A stretch of DNA of 64,000 nt. Origin: Candidatus Magnetocorallium paracelense (GTDB lineage Bacteria > Nitrospirota > Thermodesulfovibrionia > Thermodesulfovibrionales > Magnetobacteriaceae). The notes under the pieces are model-generated. The model did no database searches and had not been told where the DNA came from. It saw only the letters and a list, made by a program, of their open reading frames with translations. Where the stretch lies: the NCBI GenBank assembly GCA_029001845.1, contig JAREWP010000070.1:58103-122102 (forward strand), read 5' to 3'. Positions 17,821 to 26,167 of the stretch are shown here, in pieces; the first letter of the stretch is position 1; every line of letters begins with the position of its first letter. Made by a program: the position numbers and the translations under genes.

Positions 17821-18318
17821 ATGAAGTGGTATGCTATTTATACAAAGCCTAAGAGGGAAAAAGTTGTAGTCGAGTATTTGTCCAGACTTGAGGATATCGA
17901 AATATTAAATCCGATTGCAAAAGTAAAAAAATTTCACAGGAAAAAGCTTGCCTTAATGGAGGAAGAGCTCTTTCCGTCTTATTTATTCGCCAGATTCGAT
18001 TTTGAGCGTTATTACCATACGATTACATATACCAGAGGCGTTAAGAGGATACTGAAAACGAAAACGGGAGTACCTTTTATTGTCGATCCCTCTATTATCG
18101 ACTCTATCAGAGAGAGAATTGTCGACGGATTTGTTCTTATGGATCCCCCGGCCCTGAAGGAGGGAGATGCGGTGTCGATAAAGGAGGGGCCTTTAAAGGG
18201 CTTTATGGGCGTTTTTTTGTCTGAAACAAAACCGTTGGAACGTGTGACGATTCTCCTGGATACACTTACCTATCAGGCAAGAGTGGAAGTCGACAGATGC
18301 CTTCTGGTTAAAGAGTAG
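17821..18318 (+). CDS. NusG-family specialised antiterminator (RfaH/UpxY-like)
   Basis: From ATG 17821 (the frame opens nine codons earlier) the protein has 165 residues. It begins MKWYAIYTKPKREK, the standard start of the NusG N-terminal domain that binds the RNA polymerase clamp. 'LFPSYLFARFDF' is the conserved core. The C-terminal KOW motif is 'LKEGDAVSIKEGPLKGFMGVF'. The divergence and the lack of the secE/rplK neighbourhood of housekeeping nusG point to an operon-specific paralogue of the RfaH/LoaP/UpxY type. These often control polysaccharide or other long operons. A sugar transferase gene starts 4.5 kb downstream, but no direct link is visible. Confidence 0.82.
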   Translation: MKWYAIYTKPKREKVVVEYLSRLEDIEILNPIAKVKKFHRKKLALMEEELFPSYLFARFDFERYYHTITYTRGVKRILKTKTGVPFIVDPSIIDSIRERIVDGFVLMDPPALKEGDAVSIKEGPLKGFMGVFLSETKPLERVTILLDTLTYQARVEVDRCLLVKE

Positions 18319-18359
18319 GTAAAGGGCTTTTTACTTCTTATTTTATTATTAATGAATAA

Positions 18360-18537
18360 CCTAAATCTGACAATCAGCTCGGGATTCGGCTGTAAAAGCA
18401 AGCACTTGTGCTGCGTCGGACTTCACTGATTTAGTGCTCAACGCAGCTCTGCTACGCCTGCGCCTAAATCGGCCGGCCTCCTTGCCTAAGTACTTTCTTT
18501 TACACCCTCGGTCCTCGACCTAATTGTCAGATTTAGG
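18360..18537. repeat. MITE-like inverted repeat upstream of nfeD
   Basis: The ends are exact inverted copies of CCTAAATCTGACAAT, and weaker pairing continues inward (CTGTAAAAGCAAGCACTTG against its mirrored counterpart). About 178 bases with no coding capacity. Its right end and flank, TTTAGGTATAAT, create a TATAAT hexamer at 18538-18543, just upstream of the nfeD start. One copy in the window. Confidence 0.65.
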
Positions 18538-18554
18538 TATAATAGGTATAATAA

Positions 18555-19859
18555 GTGATGAAGAAATTTTTTATATTGTTCAGTGTCCTGTTTGTAAGCG
18601 TTTTACCGGCTTTGACCGGGACGATGCAGGCGGATGACCTCGGGAAGGACTCCATTCTGGTTATCAGAGTGTCAGGCGTTATAGATCCGGTCACCTCGGA
18701 ATTTATCCAAAAAAGTATTGACAAGGCGAATAAAAGCAACTGCCGGGCTTTGGTAATTACGCTCGATACGCCGGGCGGGCTGGAAACCTCCATGCGATCT
18801 ATCGTTAAAAATATTAATGTCAGCGATATCCCTGTTGTTGTATACGTATATCCGTCGGGGGCGAGGGCCGCCTCGGCAGGTGTCTTTATTACCATGGCCG
18901 GCCATATTGCAGCCATGTCTTCAGGGACGAATATCGGGGCCGCACATCCCGTTGGAGTGGGCGGTAAGATGGATAAGACCATGAAGGAAAAGGCCACGAA
19001 CGACGCAGTTGCTTATATTAAGTCTATTGCCGAGCAAAGGGGGAGAAATGCCGAATGGGCTGAAGAGGCAGTCAGAAAGAGCGTTTCTGTCACCGGTAAA
19101 GAGGCTCTGGAGCTGGGGATTATCGATTTTGTAGTTGACGATATAGATGAGCTTTTAAAATTGATTGACAATTCAAAAGTTATTGTCAACAACAGGGAAA
19201 TTACAATAAGGACGGATAATGTAAATATCGAAACAGAGTCTATGGGTACAAGGCTCAAGATTCTGAGTATGATATCAAATCCCAATGTGGCTTATGTACT
19301 TATGCTTTTGGGAATGTATGGTCTGTTTTTTGAACTCACCAATCCGGGGGCGGTATTCCCGGGGGTGATCGGGGGAATTTCTCTGATTCTGGCTTTTTTT
19401 GCATTTCAGACTCTGCCTGTCAATTACGCCGGTTTGCTGCTGATCATTTTGGCTGTTGTTTTGTTTATTATGGAAGCCACGATCCTCTCGCACGGCCTGC
19501 TCACTATAGGAGGAATAATTTCGATGTTTATTGGCTCTCTTATGTTATTCGATTCGCCGGGGCCTTTTTTTAGGGTCTCTATTTTCATGATCTTACCTTC
19601 TGTCATTTTAAGTGCGATCTTTTTTGTCGTTACAGTCAGCCTTGCAGTGAAAGCATGGAAGAGAAAGCCCGAGACAGGGATCGAAGGTCTAACCGGCTTA
19701 ACAGGTTTGGCTCATACAGATATACACGATGATGGTATGGTTATCGTTCACGGTGAATATTGGAGCGCCTGGAGTGATGAGATTGTAGAAAAAGGTCAAA
19801 GAGTTAAAGTGGTGGAGGTAGTAGGTTTAAGGGTCAAGGTCAAGGGAGTTAATGATTGA
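18555..19859 (+). CDS. nfeD: NfeD-type membrane serine protease
   Basis: A 434-residue NfeD (ClpP-class, PH1510-like) protein. A signal-like N-terminus (MKKFFILFSVLFVSVLPALTG) is followed by a ClpP-like protease domain. The nucleophile is the Ser in ARAASAGVFI, and the general base is expected at a Lys in 'DKTMKEKATNDAV'. After residue about 235 come four to five transmembrane helices, then a soluble OB-fold NfeD domain ending in 'GQRVKVVEVVGLRVKV'. The family cleaves the hydrophobic tail of the partner stomatin, whose gene follows 70 bases later, so the pair is a typical membrane quality-control operon. Start may be GTG 18555 or ATG 18558. Confidence 0.9.
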   Translation: MMKKFFILFSVLFVSVLPALTGTMQADDLGKDSILVIRVSGVIDPVTSEFIQKSIDKANKSNCRALVITLDTPGGLETSMRSIVKNINVSDIPVVVYVYPSGARAASAGVFITMAGHIAAMSSGTNIGAAHPVGVGGKMDKTMKEKATNDAVAYIKSIAEQRGRNAEWAEEAVRKSVSVTGKEALELGIIDFVVDDIDELLKLIDNSKVIVNNREITIRTDNVNIETESMGTRLKILSMISNPNVAYVLMLLGMYGLFFELTNPGAVFPGVIGGISLILAFFAFQTLPVNYAGLLLIILAVVLFIMEATILSHGLLTIGGIISMFIGSLMLFDSPGPFFRVSIFMILPSVILSAIFFVVTVSLAVKAWKRKPETGIEGLTGLTGLAHTDIHDDGMVIVHGEYWSAWSDEIVEKGQRVKVVEVVGLRVKVKGVND

Positions 19860-19929
19860 TGGTTGGGGGGGGGATTCCTAAATCCCTAAATTCATAAATT
19901 ATTTCTAATTTTTAAGGAGGTTCGCTTTT

Positions 19930-20685
19930 ATGATTCCGTCTTCGTTTATGACTATGGCGTTTTTGGCAATGTTGGTTTTTTATTTTTTATCCAGTGCTAT
20001 TAAAGTATTGAAAGAGTACGAAAGAGGCGTTGTTTTCAGGTTGGGGAGAGTGATTCCCGTTAAAGGCCCCGGAATAATAATTCTCTGGCCTTTGATCGAT
20101 AAGATTGTGAAAGTGAGTTTAAGGACGATTACAATGGATGTACCTTCACAGGATATTATTACCAATGACAATGTTACCGTTAAAGTCAATGCAGTTGTTT
20201 ATTTCAGGGTAATGGACCCTGTCAAGTCAGTTACAGAGGTGGAAGACTTTCACTTCGCTACCAGTCAGATCGCACAGACAACTCTCCGGAGTGTACTCGG
20301 ACAGAGCAACTTGGACGATCTCCTTTCAAAGCGAGACGAAATCAATGCCGAATTACAAAGGATTATCGATCTGCAAACAGAACCTTGGGGAATAAAGGTG
20401 TCTGCTGTTGAAGTTAAGAATGTTGATCTTCCCTCAGAGATGCAAAGGGCAATTGCAAAACAGGCAGAGGCGGAGAGAGAAAGAAGGGCCAAGGTTATTC
20501 ATGCTGAAGGCGAACTCCAGGCCTCTCAAAAACTGGCTGACGCTGCAAAAGTTCTTTCCTCGGAAGCTTCCACATTACAGTTGAGATATCTGCAAACACT
20601 AACCGAAATAGCAACAGAAAAGAACTCCACAATTATTTTTCCCTTACCGATCGATTTGCTCAAAGGATTTTTTAATAAATCCTGA
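19930..20685 (+). CDS. Stomatin/prohibitin-like SPFH membrane protein
   Basis: A 251-residue SPFH (band 7) protein, the partner of NfeD. One N-terminal transmembrane segment ([18 protein letters not shown]) is followed by [13 protein letters not shown], the family signature. The band-7 core includes [15 protein letters not shown] and '[12 protein letters not shown]', and then a coiled coil rich in Ala/Glu ('[15 protein letters not shown]', '[15 protein letters not shown]'). AAGGAGG lies upstream of ATG. It forms oligomeric membrane scaffolds; in archaeal homologues its C-terminal hydrophobic segment is cut by the NfeD protease. Confidence 0.92.
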   Translation: MIPSSFMTMAFLAMLVFYFLSSAIKVLKEYERGVVFRLGRVIPVKGPGIIILWPLIDKIVKVSLRTITMDVPSQDIITNDNVTVKVNAVVYFRVMDPVKSVTEVEDFHFATSQIAQTTLRSVLGQSNLDDLLSKRDEINAELQRIIDLQTEPWGIKVSAVEVKNVDLPSEMQRAIAKQAEAERERRAKVIHAEGELQASQKLADAAKVLSSEASTLQLRYLQTLTEIATEKNSTIIFPLPIDLLKGFFNKS

Positions 20686-21013
20686 TAGTGGCGAGTTATT
20701 CGTTTGAATAATCTTCGAGGCGGCTTACGGATAACTCTTATAAAAAACAGCAGTCAGCTATCAGCGGTCACCCTTCAGCCATGGAAGGAATTGATGTTAT
20801 GCCAATAATAAGCTTCACCTTACGGGTGAAGCTGTTTTGAACCATGAAGTGTTGCGATTAAAGAGCTGATAGCTGACAGCTAAATGCTGTTTTTACAGGG
20901 ATTAATAGTTTTCGCAGATGAACGGGTCTCAATGTATGAAACTTTTGAATCCTGTGCAAATGAATGACAACTCATCGCCCCGGATGGTTTCGAAAGTTTT
21001 TGAGAGGTGATTT
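20686..21013. other. Intergenic region after the stomatin gene
   Basis: 328 bases holding repeat family B copy 3 and the leader of the response regulator gene, including its ribosome site GAGAGGTG at 21001-21008. No gene is seen. Confidence 0.5.
20742..20894. repeat. Interspersed repeat family B, copy 3 (inverted)
   Basis: About 153 bases, in opposite orientation to copies 1 and 2: begins AAAAAACAGCAGTCAGC and ends GCTGACAGCTAAATGCTG. It contains the core GGAATTGATGTTATGCC and the internal hairpin GCTTCACC / GGGTGAAGC. Confidence 0.75.
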
Positions 21014-21937
21014 ATGAGTAAAATACTAATTATCGATGACGAAGAGATTATTATCGACTCCATTAAAATGCATTTAAAAGATATGGGTTATGAGATATTC
21101 TCTGCAGCAAACGGCAAAGAGGGATTGTCGTTATATAATAAACTTCAGCCTGTTCTGATCATATTGGACTTAAAAATGCCCGTTCTGGACGGTATCGGAT
21201 TTCTCGAAGAGGCAACGTTTTTCCCCGATGACCCCTGTTCGGTCATTGTACTGACAGGTCATGGCGATGACGAGCACAGAGAGCGGTGTTTCGAACTTGG
21301 CGTTTCCGCTTTTTTAAATAAACCCTTTAACGCTGTAGAGCTCAAGGGTATGGTGAGGCATTCGATTTTATTGAAGGAGGTTGAAGCGAGCCTTCAGGAA
21401 GAGATTACCAAAAGGATGGAAGTAGAGGAATTACTGCTCTATAACAATTCCGTTCTGGAAGCCTTAAACAAAATTCTGATAATTTCTCTGGAAACCACGC
21501 CATTAGTAAGGCAATTAGAGAAAGTCATCGATCTCCTGGCCGAAAATGTCGGGGTCTCAGATGTGAGGTGCAATATATACAGAGTAGACGTCGACAAGAG
21601 AGCCTTGCTTTTGAAAGCTCAAAAGGCGCTCCCCGAAGAATTTACCTTGAAATACAAAGAAACCTCTCTTGACGGTTGTATTAAATGCGAAGCTGTGTTG
21701 GATAGAGAAATTATGTACACTCGTTGCAGGCAGCCTCTTCATAAGTTTTCAGACAATGGCGCAAGAGATTGTAAATATTTTTGTACGCCCATCATGGAAG
21801 ATACGAAATTCATGGGAATATTGAACCTTTATACTGCGGAAGATTATGAGCAGACACCTGAAGATATGAGATTCATCTCTTCCGTATCGAACATCATAGC
21901 AGGTATGTTCATCCGTGATACCACCATAAGAAAGTAA
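21014..21937 (+). CDS. Response regulator with GAF-like output domain
   Basis: A 307-residue protein. Residues 1-120 are a receiver domain (IDDEE acidic cluster, phospho-acceptor Asp in ILDLKMPVLDG, Thr in VLTGHG, Lys in NKPFN). A short coiled linker leads to a GAF-like domain (about 150-300) with 'LAENVGVSDVRCNIYRVD' and a terminal 'FISSVSNIIAGMF'. The GAF part carries several Cys (IKCEAV, TRCRQP, RDCKYFC) that could bind metal or sense redox, though this is only suggested by their spacing. There is no DNA-binding or enzymatic output, so it probably acts as a phosphorelay modulator. Ribosome site GAGGTG is good. Confidence 0.85.
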   Translation: MSKILIIDDEEIIIDSIKMHLKDMGYEIFSAANGKEGLSLYNKLQPVLIILDLKMPVLDGIGFLEEATFFPDDPCSVIVLTGHGDDEHRERCFELGVSAFLNKPFNAVELKGMVRHSILLKEVEASLQEEITKRMEVEELLLYNNSVLEALNKILIISLETTPLVRQLEKVIDLLAENVGVSDVRCNIYRVDVDKRALLLKAQKALPEEFTLKYKETSLDGCIKCEAVLDREIMYTRCRQPLHKFSDNGARDCKYFCTPIMEDTKFMGILNLYTAEDYEQTPEDMRFISSVSNIIAGMFIRDTTIRK

Positions 21938-21992
21938 AGCAAAAAATCAAATGGCCCGGGAGTGTCCGCCAGGAAAAAGCACCAATATTTTT

Positions 21993-22116
21993 TAAATGTC
22001 AAAGTCCAAAGTTCAAATGCCAAATGAATGTCAAAGCTCAAATGTCAAAAAAGGGATATGAGCAGGTTTTGACATTTAGTTATTTGGATTTTATTTGACA
22101 TTTGGATTTTGTCATT
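21993..22116. repeat. Palindromic intergenic repeat built of 'AAATGTCAAA' words
   Basis: AAATGTCAAAGTCCAAAG at the left and the inverse TTTGGATTTTGTCATT at the right form a long imperfect hairpin with internal repeats of CAAATGTCAAA. It lies between the convergent response regulator and dsrC genes. No coding content. Confidence 0.55.
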
Positions 22117-22162
22117 AAAACGTTCCGAAAATCCAGTTTGGTTCCGGCTATGCCGGGTTACG

Positions 22163-22516
22163 TTATATGCAACCTGTCGGCTTTGGCAAACCGGCATATC
22201 TGCAAATACTCTTTAAGGGGGAAGGCGGAGTTGGGAAAAGCATATATATATATTGTGTCATCCCGGCTGAACTATTATTATCAGACTTAAAAACACCGTC
22301 CATTGCTTTGACAATCATTTTCAATCTTGGCGGACCCTTGTAAGCGATGTAATAGCTTCTGACCCACTCAATTACTACCCAGTGATCATTTTTAAGCTTA
22401 AGTCGATCCTTTTTTGCCATATAAATGGCCAAATCTTTATTCCAGTCATTAAAGTTACTCAGATATCCGTCATAATCGACTTTAATGACCTTCCCTTTAA
22501 TTTCAATATTTGGCAT
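22163..22516 (-). CDS. dsrC: DsrC/TusE-family sulfur carrier protein
   Basis: A 117-residue protein of the DsrC family. It begins MPNIEIKGKVIKVDYDGYL and continues 'WNKDLAIYMAKKD', both close to the family consensus. The C-terminal arm ends CRYAGLPKPTGCI, with the two redox cysteines 11 residues apart and the second being penultimate, as in true DsrC (TusE has only the last). DsrC carries the trisulfide intermediate of dissimilatory sulfite reductase DsrAB and hands it to the DsrMKJOP membrane complex. No dsrAB is nearby, so this copy is detached from the sulfite reduction operon. Its presence supports an anaerobic sulfur-metabolising host but does not prove sulfate reduction. Confidence 0.92.
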   Translation of the reverse strand: MPNIEIKGKVIKVDYDGYLSNFNDWNKDLAIYMAKKDRLKLKNDHWVVIEWVRSYYIAYKGPPRLKMIVKAMDGVFKSDNNSSAGMTQYIYMLFPTPPSPLKSICRYAGLPKPTGCI

Positions 22517-22853
22517 CTCTTTTTAAACCGTTATTGTAACATTTTTTTAACTACTCAAGGTCTGTAGCAAGGAATTCGCAGTGGATCTGTTTCCCGGTCA
22601 AATCTCCATGCCAATCCCTCCAATGCCCTTTAAATCTCTTTTATAGGTGAACTATTAAGAATTTTGGTGCTATAATAGACTTAATACCATTCACTTAAGG
22701 AGCAAAGCACCTTCCGCCTTCAGCGGCTAAACTCGAAGGCTCCGCTTCGCTGCGCCTTCTCAAACATGACCCGCTTCCGTCAGAAGGTGCTTCACCCCTT
22801 AAGTGAATGGTATTGATAATAGACTAACTAACCTGTAGAGCAAGGGGGCGCTA
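22517..22853. other. Divergent intergenic region dsrC / sugar transferase
   Basis: 337 bases between divergent genes. It holds the 134-bp MITE copy 2 and must contain the promoters for both genes. No confident promoter could be picked out. Confidence 0.45.
22682..22815. mobile_element. 134-bp MITE, copy 2 (TSD ataatagact)
   Basis: A 134-base element with exact 10-base duplications ATAATAGACT at 22672-22681 and 22816-22825. Uniquely, both ends carry ATTCAC/GTGAAT where the other copies have ATTAAC/GTTAAT, so the change is mirrored in both arms. Confidence 0.92.
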
Positions 22854-24287
22854 TTGCACACAGTGAAACGATTCAGCCAGATTGCCTTAATTGTATTAAT
22901 CGATTTACTATCCTATTATACAACGCTTTTTTTGGCCTGGGCCGTTAGAAACAGCATATTTCCTTTGTTTTTTGATAATCTTACCTTAAACTTCACCTTT
23001 CCATATTACGTCAGCTTATGGTGGATTCCTATTATTTATATCTCCTTTATAGCCAATGCAGGGATCTATAACAGCAGACTACCTTTCTGGGACGAGATCA
23101 AAAGACTGATTACCTCTTTAACTATCGTAGTACTCGTTATAATGTCTGTTGTCACTTTGGGGCAACTCTCCGACAGGGTGTCGAGAATTATACTGACCCT
23201 TTTGTGGACATTTTCGATTCCCGTTTTTTCCCTTTTCAGATTTTTAGGCAAAAAATTTCTTTCCCATCTTGGTTTATACAAAGAGAAGGTTCTCATCCTT
23301 GGCGCCGGAAAATCGGGAAGACTTATTTATAAGTGGCTGAACAGGGAGTCCCATATAGGATATGAAGTCATCGGATATCTTGATGACGATCCGGAAAAAA
23401 TCGGACGCTTTATAAATGGCAAAAAGGTTTTTGGAAAAATAAAGAATTACACAAGATTCATAAATGAGCTTCAAATCAATACAATTATAATTGCCATGCC
23501 CTCTCTTGCTCCGGGAAAAATATCTTCCATGGCTTTTGATATTCAACAGAGAGTAAAAAATACGATGATAGTCCCTGACATCTATGGCATCGCTTCTTTG
23601 AATACAGACCTTCTTCATCTTTTTTATGAAGAGCTGTTCCTGCTTAAGATAAAAAACAATCTCAAATCAACTGTTAACAGAATGCTGAAGAGGACTTTTG
23701 ATTTTCTCATAAGCATCATTATTCTCCCCTTTCTGCTTCTTTTAACAATAATATTCGGTATCTTAATTAAAATAGAATCAAGGGGCCCGATTATTTACTC
23801 CCATGAAAGGATAGGAAAAAACGGCAGGCTTTTTAAATGTTATAAATTCAGGACAATGGTAAAGGACGCCGAAGACATGCTTGCAATGATGCTTGCAAAT
23901 GATTCGAACATGAAAAACGAGTGGGAGCGTTTCTGGAAGTTGAAAAACGATCCGAGAATTACAAAAACAGGCGGCTTTCTCAGAAAAACATCCCTTGACG
24001 AGCTTCCGCAAATTTTTAATATACTTAAAGGAGAAATGAGCCTCATAGGGCCGAGACCATATCTCGTAAGAGAGCTGAAAGCGATAAAGGACGACGAGAT
24101 AGAAATTATAACAACGGCTCCTCCCGGCATAACCGGCCTGTGGCAGGTATCAGGGAGAAGCAATACCCCCTATGACGACAGAATAAGGCTTGACAGGTGG
24201 TATATTATGAACTGGTCATTGTGGTTGGATATGTTTATACTTTTTAAAACGATTAAAGTGGTTTTTTTTATGAAAGGAGTGAGGTAA
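22854..24287 (+). CDS. Polyprenyl-phosphate sugar-1-phosphate transferase (WbaP-like)
   Basis: A 477-residue membrane enzyme that starts polysaccharide synthesis by moving a sugar-1-phosphate from a nucleotide sugar to undecaprenyl phosphate. Four N-terminal transmembrane helices are followed by a CoA-binding-like Rossmann domain (VLILGAGKSGRLIYKWL, residues about 142-260). Then comes a re-entrant helix (RTFDFLISIIILPFLL) and the catalytic bacterial sugar transferase domain with YKFRTM, KTSLDELPQ and LIGPRPYL, and 'GITGLWQVSGR'. This is the long PssY/WbaP architecture. TTG 22854 has a weak GGGGG ribosome site. No glycosyltransferases are adjacent. lolA follows after eight bases. Confidence 0.92.
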   Translation: MHTVKRFSQIALIVLIDLLSYYTTLFLAWAVRNSIFPLFFDNLTLNFTFPYYVSLWWIPIIYISFIANAGIYNSRLPFWDEIKRLITSLTIVVLVIMSVVTLGQLSDRVSRIILTLLWTFSIPVFSLFRFLGKKFLSHLGLYKEKVLILGAGKSGRLIYKWLNRESHIGYEVIGYLDDDPEKIGRFINGKKVFGKIKNYTRFINELQINTIIIAMPSLAPGKISSMAFDIQQRVKNTMIVPDIYGIASLNTDLLHLFYEELFLLKIKNNLKSTVNRMLKRTFDFLISIIILPFLLLLTIIFGILIKIESRGPIIYSHERIGKNGRLFKCYKFRTMVKDAEDMLAMMLANDSNMKNEWERFWKLKNDPRITKTGGFLRKTSLDELPQIFNILKGEMSLIGPRPYLVRELKAIKDDEIEIITTAPPGITGLWQVSGRSNTPYDDRIRLDRWYIMNWSLWLDMFILFKTIKVVFFMKGVR

Positions 24288-24295
24288 GGAGTAAA

Positions 24296-24928
24296 ATGAC
24301 GAGAAATAAAATGTATATTTTCCTATTTACATTATTCCTGCTTTCGGGATTTGCTTCCAAAGCGTATTGTGAAGGAAATGAAATCCTGCAGGGTTTGAAA
24401 AAGAGTTACTCTGCGATTAAAGATATAAAAGGACGCTTTAAACAGACAAGCAGGATTAAAGATTTTGATAAGGAGATGGTGTATGAGGGGGAATTTTTTA
24501 TTGAGATACCGGGAAAGATGATGTGGCGATATATTGGCGAGGACAGGCAGGAAGTGTATGTAAATAATCGTAACGTGATTTTTTATCGTGAAAAAAACAA
24601 ACAAGCCATCAAAAGCAGATTCGCTCCCGAAGCATTGGTCCAGACTCCCTTTGTACTTCTGAGCGGAATAAATAAAATCGAAGAGGGCTTTCTTTTTGAT
24701 GAAAAAAAGGGATATTTGCGCCTGACGCCTCGAAATCCTTCCGGAAATCTCAAGTTTGCAGATATCTTTCCTTCCAAAAAGGTCTTTCCAATAGATAAAC
24801 TTTTTATTGTTGATATGTATGACAACGAGATTGAGATATCTATAGGAGAGGCTGTTATAAATTCCGGAGTGGCGCCGTCGGTATTCGATTTTGTCCCTCC
24901 CCCCGGGGTGGAAATAGTTGAGCACTAA
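24296..24928 (+). CDS. lolA: Outer-membrane lipoprotein carrier LolA
   Basis: A 210-residue periplasmic carrier that ferries lipoproteins from LolCDE to the outer membrane. It has a signal peptide (MYIFLFTLFLLSGFASKAYC) and the LolA core: 'IKGRFKQTSRIKDFDKEMVYEGEFFI', 'PGKMMWRYIG' (with Trp-Arg typical of the family) and 'VYVNNRNVIFY'. 'LLSGINKI' and 'FIVDMYDNEIEISI' are in the expected order. Its stop overlaps the start of tsaD. Presence of LolA supports a Gram-negative envelope. Confidence 0.85.
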   Translation: MTRNKMYIFLFTLFLLSGFASKAYCEGNEILQGLKKSYSAIKDIKGRFKQTSRIKDFDKEMVYEGEFFIEIPGKMMWRYIGEDRQEVYVNNRNVIFYREKNKQAIKSRFAPEALVQTPFVLLSGINKIEEGFLFDEKKGYLRLTPRNPSGNLKFADIFPSKKVFPIDKLFIVDMYDNEIEISIGEAVINSGVAPSVFDFVPPPGVEIVEH

Positions 24929-25991
24929 AAATAATGGTGAATCTATCATCCTTGCCATCGATACATCCTGCGACGATACCTCCGCCGCCGTAGTAAAAGA
25001 GGGAAAAGAAATTCTTTCTAATATTGTGTCGAGCCAAAACGAGATTCATGAGAAATTTGGCGGTATCGTACCGGAACTTGCATCGAGACGGCATATCGAA
25101 ATAATCCAGGCAGTTGTGTCCGAAGCTCTGATTCAAGCCAATATCGGAGCAGATCGGATTTCCGCTATTGCCGTTACATGGGCTCCCGGGCTGATAGGCT
25201 CGCTCATTGTGGGATGTAATTTTGCAAAAGCGATTGCCTATGCCAACAAGATACCACTAATAGGCGTTCATCATCTGGAGGGCCATATCTATGTATCGAA
25301 TCTCATGAATCCCGTTCCTCGATATCCTTTCCTGGCCCTCGTCGTATCGGGAGGGCATACAAGTTTATATCTGGTAAAGGGGTTTAAAAATTATACTCAG
25401 ACAGGTGTAACAAGGGACGACGCCGCAGGAGAGGCCTACGATAAAGTAGCCAAGATGATGGGCTTTGGTTACCCCGGCGGCCCGTTAATAGACAAACTGG
25501 CATGCAAAGGCAATCCCAGGGCAATTCTTTTCCCCAGAGCCTATATGCGTGACTCCATGGATTTCAGTTTTAGCGGTCTGAAAACTGCCGTAAGAAATTT
25601 TTTAAACAAGGCAGGCAGATATCCCCTACAGGCCGATGGAGAGCCAAGCGAGTATAAAGATGAAGATATTTGCGCCTCCTTTCAGGCGTCCGTTATGGAT
25701 GTGCTGTTGAATAAAATCAAAGAGGCCGTAAAGAGGGAAAAAACGGAAAGAGTGCTCATATCGGGCGGAGTCGCCGCCAATTCAGGTCTGAGAAAGGGAC
25801 TTACCGAGTTATCCGACAAATTGGGAATAGAAGCCTTTATCCCGCCTAAAAATCTGTGTACAGACAATGCTGCAATGATAGGAGCGGCAGGGCATTTATA
25901 TTATATAAACAATCTATTTGCCGACAACTCCCTGAACCCCAAGGCGAACGTCTCTATAATCGATCCGCAGATGCGTGAAATGAAGGGGTGA
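24918..25991 (+). CDS. tsaD: tRNA threonylcarbamoyladenosine synthase subunit TsaD
   Basis: A 357-residue TsaD (Gcp/Kae1), the catalytic subunit that transfers threonylcarbamoyl to A37 of ANN-decoding tRNAs with TsaB and TsaE. The ASKHA start is AIDTSCDDTSAAVV. The metal-binding His pair lies in HHLEGHIYVSNL, followed by the nucleotide loops VSGGHTSLYLV and 'SGGVAANSGLR', and 'CTDNAAMIGAAG' near the C-terminus. TTG 24918 overlaps the lolA stop, which implies coupling. The length is normal. Confidence 0.96.
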   Translation: MSTKNNGESIILAIDTSCDDTSAAVVKEGKEILSNIVSSQNEIHEKFGGIVPELASRRHIEIIQAVVSEALIQANIGADRISAIAVTWAPGLIGSLIVGCNFAKAIAYANKIPLIGVHHLEGHIYVSNLMNPVPRYPFLALVVSGGHTSLYLVKGFKNYTQTGVTRDDAAGEAYDKVAKMMGFGYPGGPLIDKLACKGNPRAILFPRAYMRDSMDFSFSGLKTAVRNFLNKAGRYPLQADGEPSEYKDEDICASFQASVMDVLLNKIKEAVKREKTERVLISGGVAANSGLRKGLTELSDKLGIEAFIPPKNLCTDNAAMIGAAGHLYYINNLFADNSLNPKANVSIIDPQMREMKG

Positions 25992-26167
25992 GCAGGGGGT
26001 AATTTTTTTTTGATACACACCGAGAATCGACGTCCTGTTGACTTTTCCATGTTGTTTTGTTATTCTTCTATTTAATTTTTTTTATAATTTGAAAGTAAAA
26101 ATCTGACGTAAATATTAATTATAGATTTTGCTTTAAACAGCGTAACACGATTTAAAGGAGCACTGAA

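Noticed and set aside
24332..24958. 208-codon antisense frame over lolA
   Set aside because: Shadow of the well-supported lolA gene; composition is not protein-like.
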